DNA from: Pascua guehoae
Taxonomy: Eukaryota > Basidiomycota > Tremellomycetes > Trichosporonales > Trichosporonaceae
DNA length: 64,000 nt
Assembly (NCBI GenBank): GCA_001600415.1
Contig: BCJX01000020.1
Coordinates: 125,110-189,109 of the forward strand
Reading direction: 5' to 3'
The notes below the pieces were generated by a model, which had not been told where the DNA came from, ran no database searches, and saw only the letters and a list, made by a program, of their open reading frames with translations. Each line of letters begins with the position of its first letter. Positions within the stretch are counted from its first letter, which is position 1. The translations under genes were made by a program, and so were the position numbers. Positions 44,876-58,871 of the stretch are shown in pieces.

Positions 44876-46834
44876 ATGATGTTCTTCGTCGCTACCGCCG
44901 TCCTCGCGGCCCTCGCCAACGCCCAGTCCGCGCCCGAGTGGAACCTCTTCCCCGCCGCCTGCGCGACGCAGTGCGCAAAGACGATCGAGTCTTCGTGAGT
45001 ATCACAGCAGAGTTGGTCATTGTATAACATACCCCTCTTTTCTAGTCCTGTTCAACTCGTCCTCCCCTCTGCCCAAACTGCAACCACTGACGACCAGGTA
45101 CCTCTGCCAGAACCAGTACGGCGAGGGCACCGCCGTGTACAGCTGCTTCTGCGACGCCTACCCGTCGGACGCGGCCGGTTGCGCAACCTGCCTCACCAGC
45201 AACGACGCCGCTGCTCTGTGAGTTTCCGAGTGACCGCTACGGATGTAGAGGTTGGACGAGTGCAGTTGCGTGCGCTGCGACAACGGTCCACTTTCCAAGG
45301 GACGGCTGAGTGAGGCGCAAAGGTGCAATCGGACATCGGACGTGCCGGTGCGCCACAAGTGAAACCTCCGGCCTCTGGCCTCTGGCCAGACGCGAAAGTC
45401 GCGCACACCTTGCCTTGCTCGACGCGTCGGACCGCGTCCAACCCACGGAATGCGTCTTGATGACGTCCAACATGCCTCCACCGTGCAGCCATGCATGTGT
45501 GCAAGCGTGCAGCCATGCCCCACGCAACCGTGCACGCGTGCACGCGTGCACGGCGTACACCTGCATGCATTACGCTCGGACACTCTTATGCATCATGCCC
45601 ACTCCTTCACAGGGCCTCGCTGACAACTAGCGGCAAGCTCCTCACGGCCACGCAGGCCGACTGCCAGGCCCAGAAGAAGGACTGCAACTTTGCCTGCGCG
45701 TTCCCCACCTGCGAGAGCTCGGACATTGCCTGCCAGTGTGAGTCGAGGTCGAGTTTTAGATCAACAGCCCATAGCAATATCAATGCGGCATACTGGCGAT
45801 ACTGCCTTTAGACTAAAGCAATATCCAAACCAGGACACCGCCACAAAGTCTCCCAGCCCCCATGTCCTCGACGCTAGTGCCGACTAACACACAGGCTCCG
45901 AGTCGTACCTCGCCAACATTTACAACTGCGCGTCGTGCAACACGGCCAACAACAATGCCGGCAAGACGGGCCTGTGAGTGAGACTGTACCATTGCCATCT
46001 CTACCCATCCTCGTGTCTCCTGGCACAACGTACAGAATACGCCAAGTACACAGTTGTGTGTGCCACGTATTGTTTGGTGGGCTGCTCTTGAGCTACACCT
46101 CTGGCCACTGCACATTTGTAGCAGAGTAGCCAGAGCCTAGTCGTCAGTTGTGGCATATACACTTCCACCATCCTACACCCAACCACATCGTGCCCCAACC
46201 TACCCACTCCGTCCCATACCCAACCCCGACTCAATCTCCACACCAACACCCAACTCCAACCCCAACCCAATTCCACCCCCCCCCCCCCCCCCCCGGTCCC
46301 CCACGCCCCACCCCACTAACCCACAGCACCGACTTCCAAGCCCTCAACACCTCGTGCGCAAACCAGAACTACACCGGCCCCGCACAGGAGTTCGTCACCT
46401 GGGTCCAGTCCCCCACCGGCCAGGCAAACTACGCCGCCCCGACCCTGACGGCCACCGGCGGCGGTGACGCCGCGACCGGCACGTTTGCAGCCGCCACCGG
46501 CGCCATCACCGCCGCTGTGCCCGGTGCTTCGGGCGCTGCTGCCGGCGGTGCCGCTTCGGGTGCTGCTTCGGGTGCTGCTTCGGGTGCTGCTTCGGGTGCT
46601 GCTGCCGGTGGTGCCGCTGCCTCGGGCGCTGCTGCCGCTGGTGCTGGTGCTTCTGGTGCGGCCGCTGGTGCGTCGGGCGCCGCTGCCGGTACTTCGGCTG
46701 CGGCGGGCTCTGCCGCGGCCGGCGCGTCGGGCGCGTCCGCGTCCGCACCCGCCGCGACGCCCACTTCGGGCGCGGGCGTGCTTGCTGCCCCCGTCGCGCT
46801 CGTCGTCGTCGCCCTCGCTGCCGTCCTCGTCTAG
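44876..46834 (+). CDS. Secreted cysteine-rich protein with Ala/Ser/Gly stalk, probable GPI-anchored wall protein
   Basis: Exons are 44876-44994, 45098-45217, 45613-45737, 45895-45973 and 46327-46834, giving 316 residues. Residues 1-17 are a signal peptide (MMFFVATAVLAALANAQS). The first four exons encode a compact domain with about 16 Cys, spaced as CxxxC, CFC, CATC, CNFACAFPTC, CQC and CASC; this is reminiscent of fungal cysteine-rich surface domains but does not fit the CFEM spacing I know. A stalk of ASGA-type repeats follows, and the C-terminus is hydrophobic (LAAPVALVVVALAAVLV), as expected of a GPI-attachment signal. Location at the cell wall or plasma membrane is inferred. Function is unknown. 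Confidence 0.82.
46276..46294. repeat. Poly-C tract, 19 bp, in intron 4 of the wall-protein gene
   Basis: Nineteen C in a row on the coding strand, about 30 nt before the intron acceptor. Confidence 0.95.
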
Positions 46835-46851
46835 GCGGGCCACCGGTTGCC

Positions 46852-46957
46852 AGTCGCCTGCTCGCTGTTGCCTGCTCGCTGTCGCCAGTTTGCTGTTGCC
46901 AGTTCGCTGTTGCCAGTTTGCTGTTGCCAGTTTGCTGTTGCCAGTCGCCAGTGCCAG
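46852..46957. repeat. 15-bp degenerate tandem repeat
   Basis: The unit GTTGCCAGTTTGCTG is repeated about seven times with small changes (GTTGCCTGCTCGCTG, GTCGCCAGTTTGCTG), starting about 18 bp after the wall-protein stop codon, so it probably lies in the 3' UTR. The 660-bp space to the next gene holds nothing else recognised. Confidence 0.85.
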
Positions 46958-47498
46958 CTGGCTTTTGGCTGGCTAATTTTTCAGAGGGAACAATGTTCCC
47001 CAGTTTGGAAACTACTTGTTCATGGATAATGGATGCAAATGCAAATATCGGCTCGTTGGAAGTGCTGGATGCAAGTGCAGACGGTGTTTGCTTCATGCAG
47101 AGGTGCATCTAAAGTTAAATATAAATTAGAAGGGTTTGGTCCAACATCAGCGGCTTCAGCTGCTCTCAGGAACCAGCTCTGCAACACCCTCTCAGTAGAT
47201 CTCACTGTAACATCCGTAGCGAGGCCACGCCCAGCCACGACGCTTGCCTTGAATTGCTCTCAGTGACCTCAGCAACCCCCTCAGCAAGGCCAGACTCCCG
47301 GCTACACCTACACCCTCCTGCCTCGGCAGATCAGAGTGGTCGTCAAAAGGTCGCATCGTCCACAGCAACAATCTATACGCCTCGCCCTCGTGTTGTCTAT
47401 GGTACACTTTCGCTCGTGGCGCCCACCCACCCTTATCGATTCGTGGCGCCTCGACACTGCGGCCCTTCACCCCCGGCCACACACACAGTTTTAATCAG

Positions 47499-49411
47499 CT
47501 AGTCAGTCGCCCGGGCCACGCCGCCACCGGCCGGGAGTCCGGCCTCGCTCGCGAGCAGCGCCGTGTGCTCGTCCACGTCTGCGGCGGCCACGACCTCGCC
47601 CACAGTCACAATCTGGTCGCGCGGAATGTACGTGCCCTCGGGGACGGTGATGACGCGCCCCGAGCGCGTGCGCTTGTGCCTGCGAGCCTGGCGTGCCGAG
47701 CGGCCCGCGGCCCACGGTTCGCCGCGACGTGCGGCGAGGCCCGTAAACGTGAGGAAGGCAAAACCGATTGCAGACGTGAGGCCCGCGGCCGCGCCAAAGT
47801 AGAAGGAGCGGTCTGCGGTCAGCGGGGTGTGGCGGTGTGGGCAGCATAGGGGTGGGGGTTTACAGTGGCGGCGATGCCGCAAACCTGGGGGCGGGCGAAC
47901 GGCCGGTTCGGATGGAGATAGACCTCCCAACCGAGCAGCACTTGATAGCACCCAACTCCCAGGTCCGATTCCCAGGCGGGAGTCCTTGGCGCAGCTGTCA
48001 CAGGAAGGGACTTACGGAGGCGAGCACCACGTGCAAAACGGTCGTCAGTGATGTACACGCGGACAATGATGGCAATGGATGCCAGCTGGAGCAGGCAGTG
48101 CACAAGAGTCGCGGCCGACACGAGCTTCCACTGCTTCCTACGGGCGCGGGCGCGGGCGGTGCGCTTGCCTGATTGGGGTGTTAGTACCGACAAAAGGTCA
48201 CGACAGTGAGACATGGTCACAATCCGACGCCTCTGGGATCGAGATTGGGGCGAGACACAACACTGGTCCGATACGCATCCGTATCGGGCTTCTGGGCGTC
48301 TTCGGGACCCGTCTTCGGTACCACGACAGCCGAGCCTGGACACCGCCCCGGCATGGCGCCCAGCCCATCAATCTCCCACAAAGCGCCAGTCACTCACCCC
48401 TGTGCAGGAAGATGAAGAGGAGGGACACGAGCGCAAACGCGCATGGCACGAGGGCGAGCTGCGCACTGTATCCTGCTGTGGACCAGAGGACGCAAAATCC
48501 CTCGCCAAACTGCTCGCACTCCGAGCTGCGTGTTAGCACGATGGGCGTGTGCAGGTGGCGGGTTTGGGTGGCGGCGACAAGGGTGCGGCCAGAATAGAAA
48601 AATACCTCGCCTCGCACGCTAGCACGCAGCGTGTTGGTTTGGGCTTTTTCCCCAGTGACGCAACACAGTGGGCTGGACACCTAGTACGCAGGTGACGCAG
48701 CCTGCCAACGTCGAGATATGCAGAACGGTACAACCATAAAATGCCGCACGCAGTTGCCAGCTTGGGTACGTGGGTTGGCCATGGGACGAGTGACGTGCCG
48801 CACGCCTGAAACCGCTGATTCTGGGCGGCGGGACTCACCGGGTGGGGAACTTCTCGCACTCCCAGCGCCCGTGGCGTTCTTTGAGATCGCCAGGCAGCTG
48901 GTCGGTCGGCGCGAGGAGGGGGGCTGCGCGCCGCAGAAGCGCGGGGACGGGGACACTGCGGGTGCAGCGCTGATACAGTCCGTATCTGGTGTGTAAGCAG
49001 TGCGATGCGGTGGGGTGGGTGGAACAGAATTGTGGATTGCACGCACTTTGATTCAAACGCCGAGGGGCCTGGGACACGCACGACGCGGATGAGGTCCGCA
49101 ACCTGTCTGTCAGCGGGGATCCGAGGTGAGGTGGCCGTTTGGCAACGTTGGCAACGTTGGCAACGTTGGTCGGGGGCTAGTCGGCGGCGGGGTCCACGGT
49201 GTGGGAAGCCGGCCGGCGGCGACCGGCGTCATCCGCCGCCACCCAAAATGCTCACCTTGATATTGAGGATCGTGAGCGCTGCGGCGGCGAGGAGGAAGCC
49301 GAGCGAGACGAGGTAGGGGCTCTTGCGCATCGAATGCTTGATGCGCGGAGCGTGTACCCCGCTGCCGCGTGCGCCGTTGCGGTCGCGGTGATAGCGGCCA
49401 TGCGGCGGCAT
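47499..49411 (-). CDS. Four-transmembrane protein with cysteine-bearing extracytosolic loop
   Basis: Exons are complement(49256..49411), complement(49047..49102), complement(48839..48985), complement(48398..48525), complement(48016..48168) and complement(47499..47812), 317 residues in frame. Hydrophobic segments are SPYLVSLGFLLAAAALTILN, LALVPCAFALVSLLFIFL, LVHCLLQLASIAIIVRVYI and FYFGAAAGLTSAIGFAFLTF. The first loop carries Cys in YQRC, WECEKF, SECEQF and GFCVLW. TM1, a long Cys loop and then three clustered TMs resembles the general claudin/SUR7/PalI plan, but I do not recognise a specific family. The cytosolic tail contains a basic cluster and DEHTALL. An upstream in-frame ATG at 49522 exists; MPPHGRYHRD at 49411 is preferred because it leaves 203 bp to divergent MLH1. 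Confidence 0.75.
49140..49169. repeat. 9-bp tandem repeat in intron 1 of the four-TM gene
   Basis: TTGGCAACG repeated three times followed by a partial copy. Confidence 0.85.
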
Positions 49412-49614
49412 GTTGGGCGAGGCGATGTCCGATGGGGGAGTGGGAAACAGCAAAGACGCGAGCTGGGGTGGAGTAAGTAGTGCAACGTGAATAGGGTGGA
49501 GGTCTCTGTCCCACTCTCCCATCCATTTGTTGCGTCACTGTCACTCTCACTCCCCTTTTCTCAAGTCCTGGCCCCCCAGTTATTCTTCCGCCCTTGACAT
49601 CCACTACCCCAACC

Positions 49615-52260
49615 ATGGCGGCCGCGCTGCCCCACGACACGGGGGACGACGCCGAGCCAGCCGCACCCAGGCCGATTCTCAAGCTCAGCGCCGACGTCGT
49701 CAACCAGATTGCTGCAGCAGAGGTGCGTTGCTCACTACCGCAACTATCAGTCGCGTCAACCCGGCTGAACATTACAGATTATCCACCGCCCAGCAAACGC
49801 CATCAAGGAGCTCATTGAGAACGCACTCGACGCCGGGGCCACCACTGTTCGCGTCACGGTCAAGGACGGCGGCCTCAAGCTGCTTCAGATTGCCGATAAC
49901 GGCCATGGCATCAATGTGGGTGTGCATGACTCGACGCGTCGCCACTGTTGTGGGAGAATGGACGCGTCGCGTCGCCCTCAGACACACACGCGGCCCAGAA
50001 GCACCTCCAGACTGACACTCAGCGTGCTGACCTCCCCCTCCTGTGTGAGCGATACGCGACGTCAAAGCTCGTGCAGTTTGAAGACCTACAGTCGCTCGCA
50101 ACATATGGCTTCCGCGGCGAGGCGCTGGCCAGCATCAGCTACTGTGCGCACCTCGACGTCGTGACCAAGACGCGTACGGAATCGTGCGGGTGGAAGTGAG
50201 TCCAGCTTCTAGGAAACCCAGCTGGCATGGCATTGCTGACGAGCAGGGCGCAGTATGAGAATGGCGCGCTCAAGAGCGATCCACGACCTACGGCCGCCAA
50301 CGATGGCACAGTGATCACGGTAAACAGAAGAAACCCTTGTCGCACGCTCATACCCAGGCCGAGGACTTGTTCTACAATATGCCGCTCCGAAAACGCGCGT
50401 TTCGCTCCGCGTCGGACGAGTATGCACGTATCCTCGACGTCATTACAAAGTACGCCGTGCACAACCCCCATGTCTCTTGGATGTGCAAAAAGGTGAGGAC
50501 GGACGAGCGCTTGGCGGCTGACGACCAAAGGCGGGAAACGCGCTGCCAGACGTGTCCACCAGTGTCGACTCGACCGCCAAGACCAACATTGGCCTCCTCT
50601 ACACACCCGCCTTAGCTGCCGAGCTCCTCGAGGTTCCCGAGACGACGTTCCCGGCCAAGCTCGGTGCAAGCTGCCGTGGCTGGGTTAGCAATGCGAACAG
50701 CAACTGGGCACGCAAGGGAGGGTGGCTCTTGTTCATCAACAGTGGGTGCTTGACACGGAAATGCCTTATTGACGCCCAGACCGCCTTGTCGAGAGCTCCA
50801 AGATTAAGAAGGCCGTAGAGGGCCTGTACACTGCGTTCCTTCCCAAGGGCGCGTCGCCGTTTGCATACCTGAGCCTGCAGATTGACCCGGCCAAGATTGA
50901 CGTCAATGTGCACCCTACCAAGTCCGAGGTGCACTTTTTGCATGAAGACGAGGTGGTCGATGCGGTTGTGGCAGCCGTTGAAAAGGCGCTGCAGGGCGCC
51001 AACGTCTCTCGCTCGTTTACCGTCCAGACCATGCTCCCCGGTGCGGATGCGTTAATCAAACGCGGCGAGTCGTCAAAATCGGGTTCTGTGTCAAAGTCGG
51101 CATCGGCGTCGGCGTCAATGATCGGGACACAACGAGCGCGTCCGCCAGCGCCAAACTACAAGGTCAGGATGGACCCGACGAACCGCACCCTCGACTCGAT
51201 GATCACCGTCATCGCACCATCGCAGATTGCAGGGTATGATGAGCGGCCAGCCAAGCGGCGAGCGGTCGGCGACGGCGACGCAGAGGTTATTGACATTGAT
51301 GGAGAGGAAGATACGCCAATGTGGGACGCGACCGCAGCTGCTACCGAGCCGAGCACAAAGGATATTCCAGAGAGCGTGTGCGACTTTACAAGCATACAAG
51401 AGCTACGGCGTGCGGTGCGGAAACGCGCAAGTGCAGGTGGGTCTGTTGGGATAGCAGCCGGTATTGACGGCCAGAATTATCAGAGACTATTGCCAAGCAC
51501 GCGTTTGTCGGTGTCGTCGACCGCCACGCCTGCCTCTCGCTCATCCAGCACTCGACGCGCCTCCTCCTCGTCAACCACGCTTCGCTGGGGTGGGTTTGAT
51601 GCACGGATCTTTGATGCTAACCCATGCAGAGACGAGCACTTTTACCAGCTGGGACTGCGACAGTTTGGCGCGCTGGGCCGATTACGACTCGAGCCAGCGC
51701 CTGCACTGGCCGACCTGTTGCGCCTCGCTGCCGAGGACGAGCCGGGAATCACTGCCAACGGGCTCACAGTAGACGGTGTCGTCGAGGTGGGTTACGGACA
51801 CCGCATCCTTCTGCTAACCCGACAGAAAACGACAGAGCTACTGCTGTCAAGACGGGACATGATTGACGAATACTTTTCCCTCGCCATCACCGCCTCTGGT
51901 GAGGTCGAGAGCATCCCCCTCGTGCTGCGCGGGTACACGCCCAACCTCGACCGGCTGCCGCATTTCCTCCTGTGTCTCGCGACGCGTGTCGACTGGGACC
52001 ACGAAAAGGAGTGTTTCGAGACGTTTCTGCGTGAACTCGCATTCTTCTACTCGCCACGTCCCTTTGACGAACCCCCCACAGCGGAAGACGAGCCCGACGA
52101 CGATACACGCGACGAAGTCGCGCACCAGCTGTGGCAGCTGGAGCACATCCTCTTCCCGTCGTTCCGGCGCCACACGCAGTGGCCGCGCACACTCGGCGAG
52201 CGCGACGTGAGCCAGGTGGCCAACCTCCCCGACCTGTTCCGTGTGTTTGAGCGCTGTTAG
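49615..52260 (+). CDS. MLH1: DNA mismatch repair protein Mlh1 (MutL homolog)
   Basis: Ten exons: 49615-49722, 49778-49915, 50023-50195, 50247-50319, 50358-50492, 50531-50741, 50780-51436, 51475-51589, 51630-51786 and 51826-52260, giving 733 residues. The N-terminal GHKL ATPase has [17 protein letters not shown] and [12 protein letters not shown], followed by [27 protein letters not shown] and the second-domain [15 protein letters not shown]. The middle is a charged linker. The C-terminal dimerisation domain begins near [19 protein letters not shown], and the last residues are FERC, the conserved Mlh1 ending that completes the Pms1 (MutL-alpha) active site. Mlh1 with Pms1, Mlh3 or Mlh2 acts after MutS recognition in nuclear mismatch repair and in meiotic crossing over. 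The acceptor of exon 8 could be 51474 or 51483; both are in frame. Confidence 0.97.
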
Positions 52261-52954
52261 CGGATGAAAGTCAGAGCTGGCGTTTGGCAGGCGAAGCACC
52301 CCAGTTCGTACTCGGCTCTAGACTAGTCCCCACTAGAGCATAGTTGTTGTCGTGTACACCTTGTAGAGAAAGCGTCGGCGGAGATGAGCATGTAATAATA
52401 CGCCGTCGACGGCATGCGCGGCACCCGGCGCGGCCCCGGCGAGAGGCAATGTCCGTGGTGTACAAGTACCCCACAGGATGTCGGGCTTGGTCGGCCCAAG
52501 GGGTACGCGATTGGCCAACCATGGACGCGTATCAGAGGCCGTGGGTGAAAAGGAGTGGAGTGGGCGTACCGGCGGCAAGTGGATGGGGAACTAGGGTTTG
52601 GGTTTAATGGGCCGGATATCGACAATGCCATAGGCTCAGCCACACGCAGCACACGGGGGGCCGGAATGGACAGGGGCTGGGTTCCCAAGGCCTCAGAGTG
52701 CCTTCACCAGCCATGCAGTCATGCACATATCCACCGCCCACCCACTCAGAGCACGGCACAGTCGAGCGACCTCGGCACCTGCCATGAGCATCAGCCGACG
52801 GGACCAACTGCGACAACGGAGCAACACCCCTGGCTCGCTGGCGTCACGACCACCACCCCGAACTGATTGACATCTCTCCATCGCTCTCCTTCCCATCCAT
52901 TCCATCCGTACTCCTCCCTCAACCTCACCCTCCAACCCACAAAACCCAGCCAAA
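52261..52954. promoter_or_regulatory. TPI1 upstream region
   Basis: 694 bp between MLH1 and TPI1 with no gene. CT-rich and CA-rich pyrimidine stretches (52850-52950) precede the start codon, as expected for a highly expressed glycolytic gene. Confidence 0.45.
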
Positions 52955-54718
<1,764 letters not shown>

Positions 54719-55801
54719 GCAGGCAGCGGTAGGCCCCCGTGTGTGGTCGAAGAAGGCTGAGGCTGAGAATTAGGACCACCAAGGCGAGGATGTAGGCAAA
54801 ATATCGTGCTGTAGATATGCAGTCGTGAGGAAGAAGCGTGCGGGGTCGAGTAAGGGCCGTGCCCGAGGTGGGGACGCCGTCGCCTGGGTTGTGTGGTTGT
54901 GTCGAGTTGCACCGGCCAGTCTATGTCGGTGACAGCTACCGGGCGTTCAGTAGACTATGGCCCGCTGTGTACAAGTACAAGGGAGCAATCACCAGCCCTG
55001 TTCGACCGCCTACCCACACCGTGCTCGTGGCAGAGACCGCGATGAGCTCAAGCTGACACCTCCCAACGGCCATGGTGTCCCAGCTGACCGACCGCCGTAA
55101 CGTCTATCGCAACAGGCCAACTGACGCGGCCGAAATACAGCCAGTATCACACACCAGCCCCAGCGAAAAAAGCCGCTGCATGTCCTCCGGCTACCAACGT
55201 GCCCGAGTGGCCGAGCTCGAGGTTGACGTTGTCCAGCCCCAAGCTCAGGCCAGCTGGAAAACGCTGACACATTCTAGACGCGCAGTTCCCTTCCCTCTGA
55301 AGTTGCACGAGGGGCGGGGGGGGACGCTCCAGAGTCCAATCTGGGCTGTGGTCAACGTGCCCGTCAGCTGCGAGGTGTTTAGGTGTCCATGTGTTCATGT
55401 GTCACGCTGCACCCTCGTGTTTCTCCGAGTGTTCACTCAGGCTCTGGCTGCCCGAAATCTCCAACTCATAGCTGGCGCGCCATTGTATGAAACCGAGCTG
55501 CAGCGCTTGCTTGAGCCGATTCCGCCTGCGGGCCAACAAGTCGGTGCTGCTGAACAAGCTCTATGGACGTATGCGCCGACGCTGACATGTCCACCTCTAT
55601 GCCCTTTGACGCGGTCTCCGTGCCTACCGCCACCGTGTCGCGACATGTAGCATGGTCCTCGTCAACGCCATTGACCATCACGTCAACCTTGCCCGTCATG
55701 CCGAGCTTTCCGTTAATCTCGGCTCAACAAGGAGACCGTGCCGCGTGTCCCACATAGCGCTCAACGCCGTGGGGCCATCGAGTGAGCGGATTAACAAGCT
55801 T
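54719..55801. other. Gene-free stretch downstream of TPI1
   Basis: Several overlapping open frames (such as 55072-55650 plus) match nothing I know and have no clear splice context. No gene is supported. Confidence 0.4.
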
Positions 55802-55882
55802 CTCTCTGTCGGAGAGTCGAACTCCGCTCTCCCGCGCGCACGAGTGACAAGCGAGCATACTAAACCGGTATACAAACAGAGA
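55802..55882 (-). tRNA. tRNA-Asp (GTC) with an 8-nt intron
   Basis: On the minus strand a full cloverleaf forms: acceptor TCTCTGT with ACAGAGA (7/7), D arm GTAT-ACCGGTTTA-GTAT, anticodon stem CTCGC with GCGGG, anticodon GTC in loop TTGTCA, T arm CGGAG-TTCGACT-CTCCG (5/5), and discriminator G. An 8-nt insert after position 37 (55837-55844) is read as the intron. Two oddities: position 9 is T rather than the usual A in the A-box region, and no run of four or more T follows within about 100 nt. It could be weakly expressed or a decaying copy. Confidence 0.78.
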
Positions 55883-56701
55883 TTGTCAATTGGCGTGCGT
55901 ACTGTCTGTTGCGGCACCCGGAGACTGTTGTCTCTGCATTGGCGTTTGTGGAGACTTGGGTACAAGCTGGAGACAGTACTCTACTCTGTGGATCTGTGGC
56001 AAGGGGAGGGCTAGGTACAGTATATGGCATTCTGGATGGGGCCATGCTGGATGGATGCTTAAGTAGCATGAACGAACGTGGTACTGAACACTCAAAAGTA
56101 GTCATGTGTGCGCAGAGGTGAAGGAGTGGAAATGGCTTTGGTGTGCGTGCCCGAAGCGCGAGGGCAATTTTCTTGAAACCCCGACAGTCGGGGTGCGGTC
56201 ATGTACCCGGCCCGAGGACATTGGAGACGAGGCAGCTGTTGCAGGTGTGACAGGTGTACCGGGGTCGCTCGTCCAACTGCCTAGCTACGACAGCCACGTC
56301 CCTTGTGCGGCTAGCCACAAACACAACATGGCCGACCCGCAAATCAGAAACATCTTCGCGTAAGAACGTGTGGTGTCGGAATATTAACTTGTAGCCTCTC
56401 CCGTCTCCTTAATTCTCGTCGCTATCAGCCATGGACGCAGGCCAGAGGACGCTGAGACGGACCAACTCGCATGCATTAATGCATTGCTCCTCCTCTCGAC
56501 AGATTGTCACACATTCTGCCGTCCATGCCTGCCACTCGGCCAACTCGCCCATGCGCCATGACGTGTAGAAATGGACAACACTGGGGCCCCGCGTCCGCCA
56601 CATCTCCCAATGGCCACCCCCTGCCAAAAGCGCAATGACGAGCGAATTGTTGCTTTGTCCTGCTTGCTCGCTTGCCATTCTCCCCATCGCCGTCTGTCCA
56701 A
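55883..56701. other. Intergenic between tRNA-Asp and PPM1
   Basis: No gene is supported. A minus-strand open frame at 56409-56828 overlaps the first PPM1 exon and is treated as chance. Confidence 0.4.
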
Positions 56702-56978
56702 ATGTTGCCTCCCCCCGTGCCCCGCCCGTCGACGCGTCTCGTGCACCCCGACGACGCGATCCGGTCCACCGACGACGATGCCGCCGCGTCACGCCTGTGA
56801 GTGTGAGACGGAGACGTGTGGCTGGCACAGGTTATCCACAGCGGGGTTTGATGTGTTCCTTTGACTGTACGAGCGACTGATCTGGGTGTGTTGCGACCGA
56901 CCAACTTTGCGATAAAGAGAGCCTTCATGCCGACTATGTCTCCATCACCCGCCACCCATCCCCCCTACCCCCACTGCC

Positions 56979-57059
<81 letters not shown>

Positions 57060-58717
57060 GCCTCTGGCGACTGCTAACGCCCAGCTCGGCCGTCAACCTC
57101 GGCTACCTCACGGACCCCTACGTGTCGCTCCTGTACCGCCCGCCCCGCATGGCGGGGGAGAGCACGCGCAAGGCGCCGCTGATCAATATCGGGACACACC
57201 ACCGGACGGCCGCGCTCGACCGGGTCGTCGAGTCGTTTCTTGCCGCGGCAGAGTCGGGCGCTGGGTCTGCGGGCGGTGCTGGGGGGCCGGGTCCGAGTGT
57301 CGATGATGGTGCGGGTGGAGAGTCCGAGACGACTGGGAGCGGAAACGGGACACGGACGGGGAAGAGGACGGCGCAGATCCTCTCCCTCGGCGCAGGGAGC
57401 GATACGCGTTTCTGGCGTCTAGCTGTGAGTCGGTCAGAGTCGCTCAGACTCGCTCAGACTACCAAGCCCACAGAACCCCGCCTTCGCCGAGCCACAGTCA
57501 CTGACGCCAGGGGGCGCACCCGGGGCTGCACTATGTCGAAGTCGACTTTCCACACTTGACAGCCACAAAGGCGCAGCGGATCGCGCGCAGCCGCGTCCTC
57601 ACCTCTGCCCTCGCGGCGGCTGTACCTTCCCCAACCTCTGCCCCGACCCCAACTTCCAACGCCGCCGGCATCCCCGCCATGCCACCACCCGCGCCCAAGC
57701 CGTACACGGTCACCCACGGCGGCATGGCCCTCACGTCGTCGCGCTACGCGCTCCTCCCGCTCGACCTGCGCGATGCCGCCGCCCTCGCCACGCTCCTCGA
57801 CCACCTCGACCCGGCCGTGCCGACCCTCCTCGTCGCAGAGTGTGTGCTCTGCTACATGACGCCAGAGGCGAGCCGCGCCGTCCTCGCCTGGTTTGGCGAG
57901 ACGTTTGCGCGCAGTGCCGCCGTCGTGTATGAGATGGTCGGGCTCGAGTGAGTGTCCTCGTCGTGGCGCGGCGGCCTTGAAAGCCGCGCGGTGCAGTGGC
58001 ATGGGATCCAAGCTTCGTGCGAGGGTGGGAATGGCGGCTGCTGGGTCGTCTCTGCAGCCGCTATCGTCCCCTCTCGCTCGTTGCCCCCCTCGTGGTCGCC
58101 CATGCTGTCCTAACCCCCATCAACTAGTCACTGGCAGGTGGAGCCCGCGCCAGTGCAGCTACATTGCCTCATTCCTCTCCTCCACTGCTCCAAACTCCCC
58201 CTTCCCCCAACCCACACACTAACCCCAGCGACGCCTTTGGCCGCGTCATGAAGCGCAACCTCGCGGCGCGCAATCTCTCCCTCCCCGGCGCCACGTTTGC
58301 GACGCCCGCGGCCCAGGCAGACCGGTTCCGCAGGACCGAGGGCGCGCTCGGGGATGCGGGCTTTGCGGACGCGGGCGCCATGAGTCTCTGGGAGGTGCGG
58401 AGCAAGGTCGTGCGCAAGGACGAGTTGAGCCGGTGAGTGTTGCGTGGGGTTGTCAAGATGTTACATTGGAGCTTGGAGGGCTTGATCAATGGCAGGTACT
58501 GCTGTGGCTCTCTGTCAGGCCATAACTGGCGCTGCACTCGGCTTCCACGGTAGACGGAGCGGCCTATAGTGTGCCCAAAACCTCAACCGGCTGAATCTTG
58601 GCTGACCACAGGATATCGCGCCTCGAGATCCTCGACGAGATCGAGGAACTCAAGCTCGTCCTCGACCACTACTGCGTCGCATGGGCGAGCAAGGGCATGG
58701 CCGGCGTGGGTATGTAG
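56702..58717 (+). CDS. PPM1: Leucine carboxyl methyltransferase of protein phosphatase 2A (Ppm1/LCMT1)
   Basis: Exons are 56702-56796, 57085-57424, 57511-57947, 58229-58432 and 58612-58717, giving 393 residues. The start IRSTDDDAAASRLSAVNLGY is the conserved LCMT N-terminus, and it is completed only when exon 1 is joined across the poly-C-containing intron. The S-adenosylmethionine pocket is seen in IGTHHRTAALD, ILSLGAGSDTRFWRL, HYVEVDFPHLTATKA and LLVAECVLCYMTPEAS. The enzyme methylates the C-terminal Leu of the PP2A catalytic subunit, which steers B-subunit binding. A Gly/Ser/Pro-rich insertion (57240-57370) and another (57600-57700) lengthen the protein. The last exon ends in WASKGMAGVGM, a short C-terminus that could change if an extra exon exists. 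Confidence 0.93.
56980..57057. repeat. Poly-C tract, 78 bp with one G, in PPM1 intron 1
   Basis: C at 56980-57015, G at 57016, then C at 57017-57057, ending 28 bp before the exon 2 acceptor. Confidence 0.95.
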
Positions 58718-58871
58718 GGTGTGCGCGTGCGCGCGTGTGTGTCGTTTGTCTGGTAATAGTGGTCTAGGAGCGTCCGCTCCGATGCATATGCTACTGTACA
58801 CTCCAAACGTGCCAACCACCCCACTCGTGCTCCCCCAACGCCGCATCCTCGAGTGGCCGCCCCGAGGGGGC

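Noticed and set aside
55072..55650. 192-aa plus-strand open frame after TPI1
   Set aside because: No recognisable domain, no clear promoter or splice context, and competing frames of similar length on both strands.
56409..56828. 139-aa minus-strand open frame
   Set aside because: It overlaps PPM1 exon 1, its inner ATG would sit within about 25 bp of the PPM1 start, and no family similarity is seen.
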